Positions 7,890 to 8,533 of a DNA stretch of 8,533 nucleotides are shown one piece after another. Below the pieces are notes generated by a model. That model did no database searches and was not told the origin of the DNA. It saw nothing but the letters and a program-made list of their open reading frames with translations. The first letter of the stretch is position 1. The number at the start of each line of letters is the position of its first letter. The translations under genes were made by a program, and so were the position numbers. Source of the stretch: Thiomargarita sp. (GTDB taxonomy: Bacteria > Pseudomonadota > Gammaproteobacteria > Beggiatoales > Beggiatoaceae); assembly GCA_023144675.1 (NCBI GenBank), contig JAGLFE010000323.1, forward strand, positions 1 through 8,533. The letters run 5' to 3'.

Positions 7890-7919
7890 TTTATAATTTT
7901 AGAAGTGTAATCTATTCAA
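7890..7919 (-). promoter_or_regulatory. possible promoter of the recC-ppgK-truA block
   Basis: On the minus strand TTGAAT (7919-7914) is followed by 18 nt and TATAAA (7895-7890). The start point would fall near 7883, only about 15 nt before the recC ATG. The -35 box sits inside the decayed IS4 transposase tail, so the promoter may have been supplied by that insertion. Such matches are frequent in AT-rich DNA. Confidence 0.35.
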
Positions 7920-8112
7920 TAGTTCGGACATAGTCATGGCAGCAATGAAAATTTAAATCCTGACAGCAACCCCGAGCTTGACAATCATTTAATCCAGTAA
8001 ATTGTTTGGTATCAAGAAATAGGAATTCAATTTGGAAACAAGCTTTATAAAACTGATAATTTTTTTTGGCAGTTAATCCAATATCAGTAGAAAACAGTAA
8101 TGCAGTACGCAC
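7899..8112 (-). pseudogene. IS4-type transposase, C-terminal remnant
   Basis: A GTG-initiated frame of 66 codons (8112-7912) carries a C-terminal piece of an IS4-type (DDE_Tnp_1) transposase: ALLFSTDIGLTAKK, then YKACFQIEFLFLDTK, then QFTGLNDCQAR. The second piece matches the Y-x2-R-x3-E-x6-K signature in spacing, but the Arg is replaced by Cys. The E of this signature is the last catalytic acidic residue. After LNFH the frame drifts into a Cys/His-rich tail. Skipping one base at 7944 gives AAMTMSELLNRLHF and a TAA at 7901-7899, close to the usual NFHFNAAxT continuation, so a frameshift is likely. An in-frame TAA at 8130-8128 closes it upstream, and neither catalytic Asp is present. It is a dead fragment, not a small Cys-rich protein gene. 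Confidence 0.75.
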
Positions 8113-8230
8113 TTTATTGCAACTTGTTTAACCAAATACACAATTCTTTTGGTGAATACGGATAACGATATTTACCTAGTTTAGAAAATATAATGAGTTA
8201 GAAATTAAAGTTGATCATCGCATCAATTTC

Positions 8231-8260
8231 TTACATTTTTAACTCTTAATTGGCATTATT
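8231..8260 (-). repeat. 30-bp dispersed repeat, right copy
   Basis: Read on the minus strand, this copy matches 556-585 at 29 of 30 positions. The flanks share nothing, so the repeat has sharp edges. It lies upstream of the IS4 remnant and recC and points towards them, just as the left copy points towards tgpA. No consensus promoter accompanies this copy. Confidence 0.75.
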
Positions 8261-8451
8261 GATATAAAAATATTTTAACACAAATTACTTTAAAACGCTT
8301 ATTTAGGAAATATATCTATTAAACTCTCATAATGTTTGCTAATACGAATAAAAAAAACATAAAGTTTCATTGACTGAATATGTCATCTATTTCTATTCAC
8401 CTTCATTATAACTACCTTAATAGAAATTTTATTTTTTGTAAAATTAGATAG

Positions 8452-8491
8452 TTAGCAAAATAAAATTGATATGGTAAAATATATTTGCTAA
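8452..8491 (+). promoter_or_regulatory. possible promoter with flanking inverted repeat, facing the right edge
   Basis: TTAGCA at 8452-8457 (4 of 6 to the -35 consensus), a 17-nt spacer and an extended -10 TGGTAAAAT at 8472-8480 make a plausible rightward promoter. The octamer TTAGCAAA (8452-8459) recurs as its perfect inverse TTTGCTAA at 8484-8491, so the arms cover the -35 box and the expected start point, a common operator layout. The gene it would serve lies beyond the window. Confidence 0.35.
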
Positions 8492-8533
8492 ACAATTGAA
8501 AAATGAGGTTTATATTTATTCAAAAATAAAATA

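Larger units (their letters stand above)
8113..8533. other. AT-rich stretch without a convincing gene
   Basis: No gene can be supported in these 421 bases. On the minus strand 8197-8114 is a 27-codon open stretch ending in TAA; it reads like the end of a protein (contains GKYRYPYSPKELCIWL) but has no start and no family I recognise. It may be one more eroded piece upstream of the IS4 remnant. The rest holds the right copy of the 30-bp repeat (8231-8260), a lone TTTGCTAA at 8335-8342 and the promoter-like block at 8452-8491. The longest plus-strand ATG frames seen here are only 8-13 codons. Confidence 0.5.

Noticed and set aside
7912..8112. Small Cys/His-rich protein (HCCHD resembling a phospholipase A2 motif)
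   Set aside because: The upstream two thirds of the frame are recognisable IS4-type transposase, and the Cys-rich end is explained by a frameshift.
556..8260. A 7.7-kb composite transposon bounded by the 30-bp inverted repeats
   Set aside because: The interior is mostly housekeeping genes, both transposase genes are dead fragments unrelated to the ends, and no target-site duplication is visible next to the repeats.
8503..8529. 8-codon frame after the right-edge promoter as a leader peptide
   Set aside because: It is too short, has no amino-acid bias suggesting attenuation and no following hairpin is in the window.

Overview
The window is AT-rich DNA from what is most likely a gammaproteobacterium. 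The evidence is a RecC clearly related to the enterobacterial protein, a TgpA-type membrane transglutaminase and a standard TruA. Low GC, a polyphosphate glucokinase and decayed IS4/IS630 transposases would suit a Beggiatoa/Thiothrix-like sulfur bacterium, but that placement is inference only.

Layout, left to right. Positions 1-388 (minus) hold the N-terminal 129 codons of a DUF262 (GmrS/ParB-like) protein that runs off the left edge. It is divergent from a complete tgpA-like gene (620-2596, plus). The 231-bp divergent spacer holds a near-consensus sigma-70 promoter for tgpA, a perfect 13-nt palindrome on its -35 box, a second palindrome nearer the DUF262 gene, and one copy of a 30-bp repeat. 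The convergent gap 2597-2998 holds an 85-bp GC-rich nested dyad abutting a 5'-truncated IS630-type transposase fragment. Next comes a minus-strand block, recC -> ppgK -> truA (7868 down to 2999), with gaps of 72 and 13 nt: a recombination helicase/nuclease subunit, a polyphosphate-dependent glucokinase and a tRNA pseudouridine synthase. Upstream of recC lies an IS4-type transposase remnant (7899-8112) with a damaged YREK motif and a probable frameshift. The last ~420 bases carry no convincing gene. They hold the second, oppositely oriented copy of the 30-bp repeat (8231-8260) and a plausible rightward promoter with an operator-like inverted repeat at 8452-8491.

How the genes work together: TgpA, TruA, PpgK and RecC are unrelated core functions; only the minus-strand three look co-transcribed. 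RecC would need RecB and RecD from elsewhere in the genome, because neither is adjacent. No complete new multi-gene system is visible. The items most worth following are the matched 30-bp inverted repeats facing each other across 7.7 kb, the 85-bp structured element, the tgpA promoter/palindrome arrangement, the altered Chi-contact residues of RecC, and the DUF262 gene cut by the left edge, whose missing neighbours could be defence genes.
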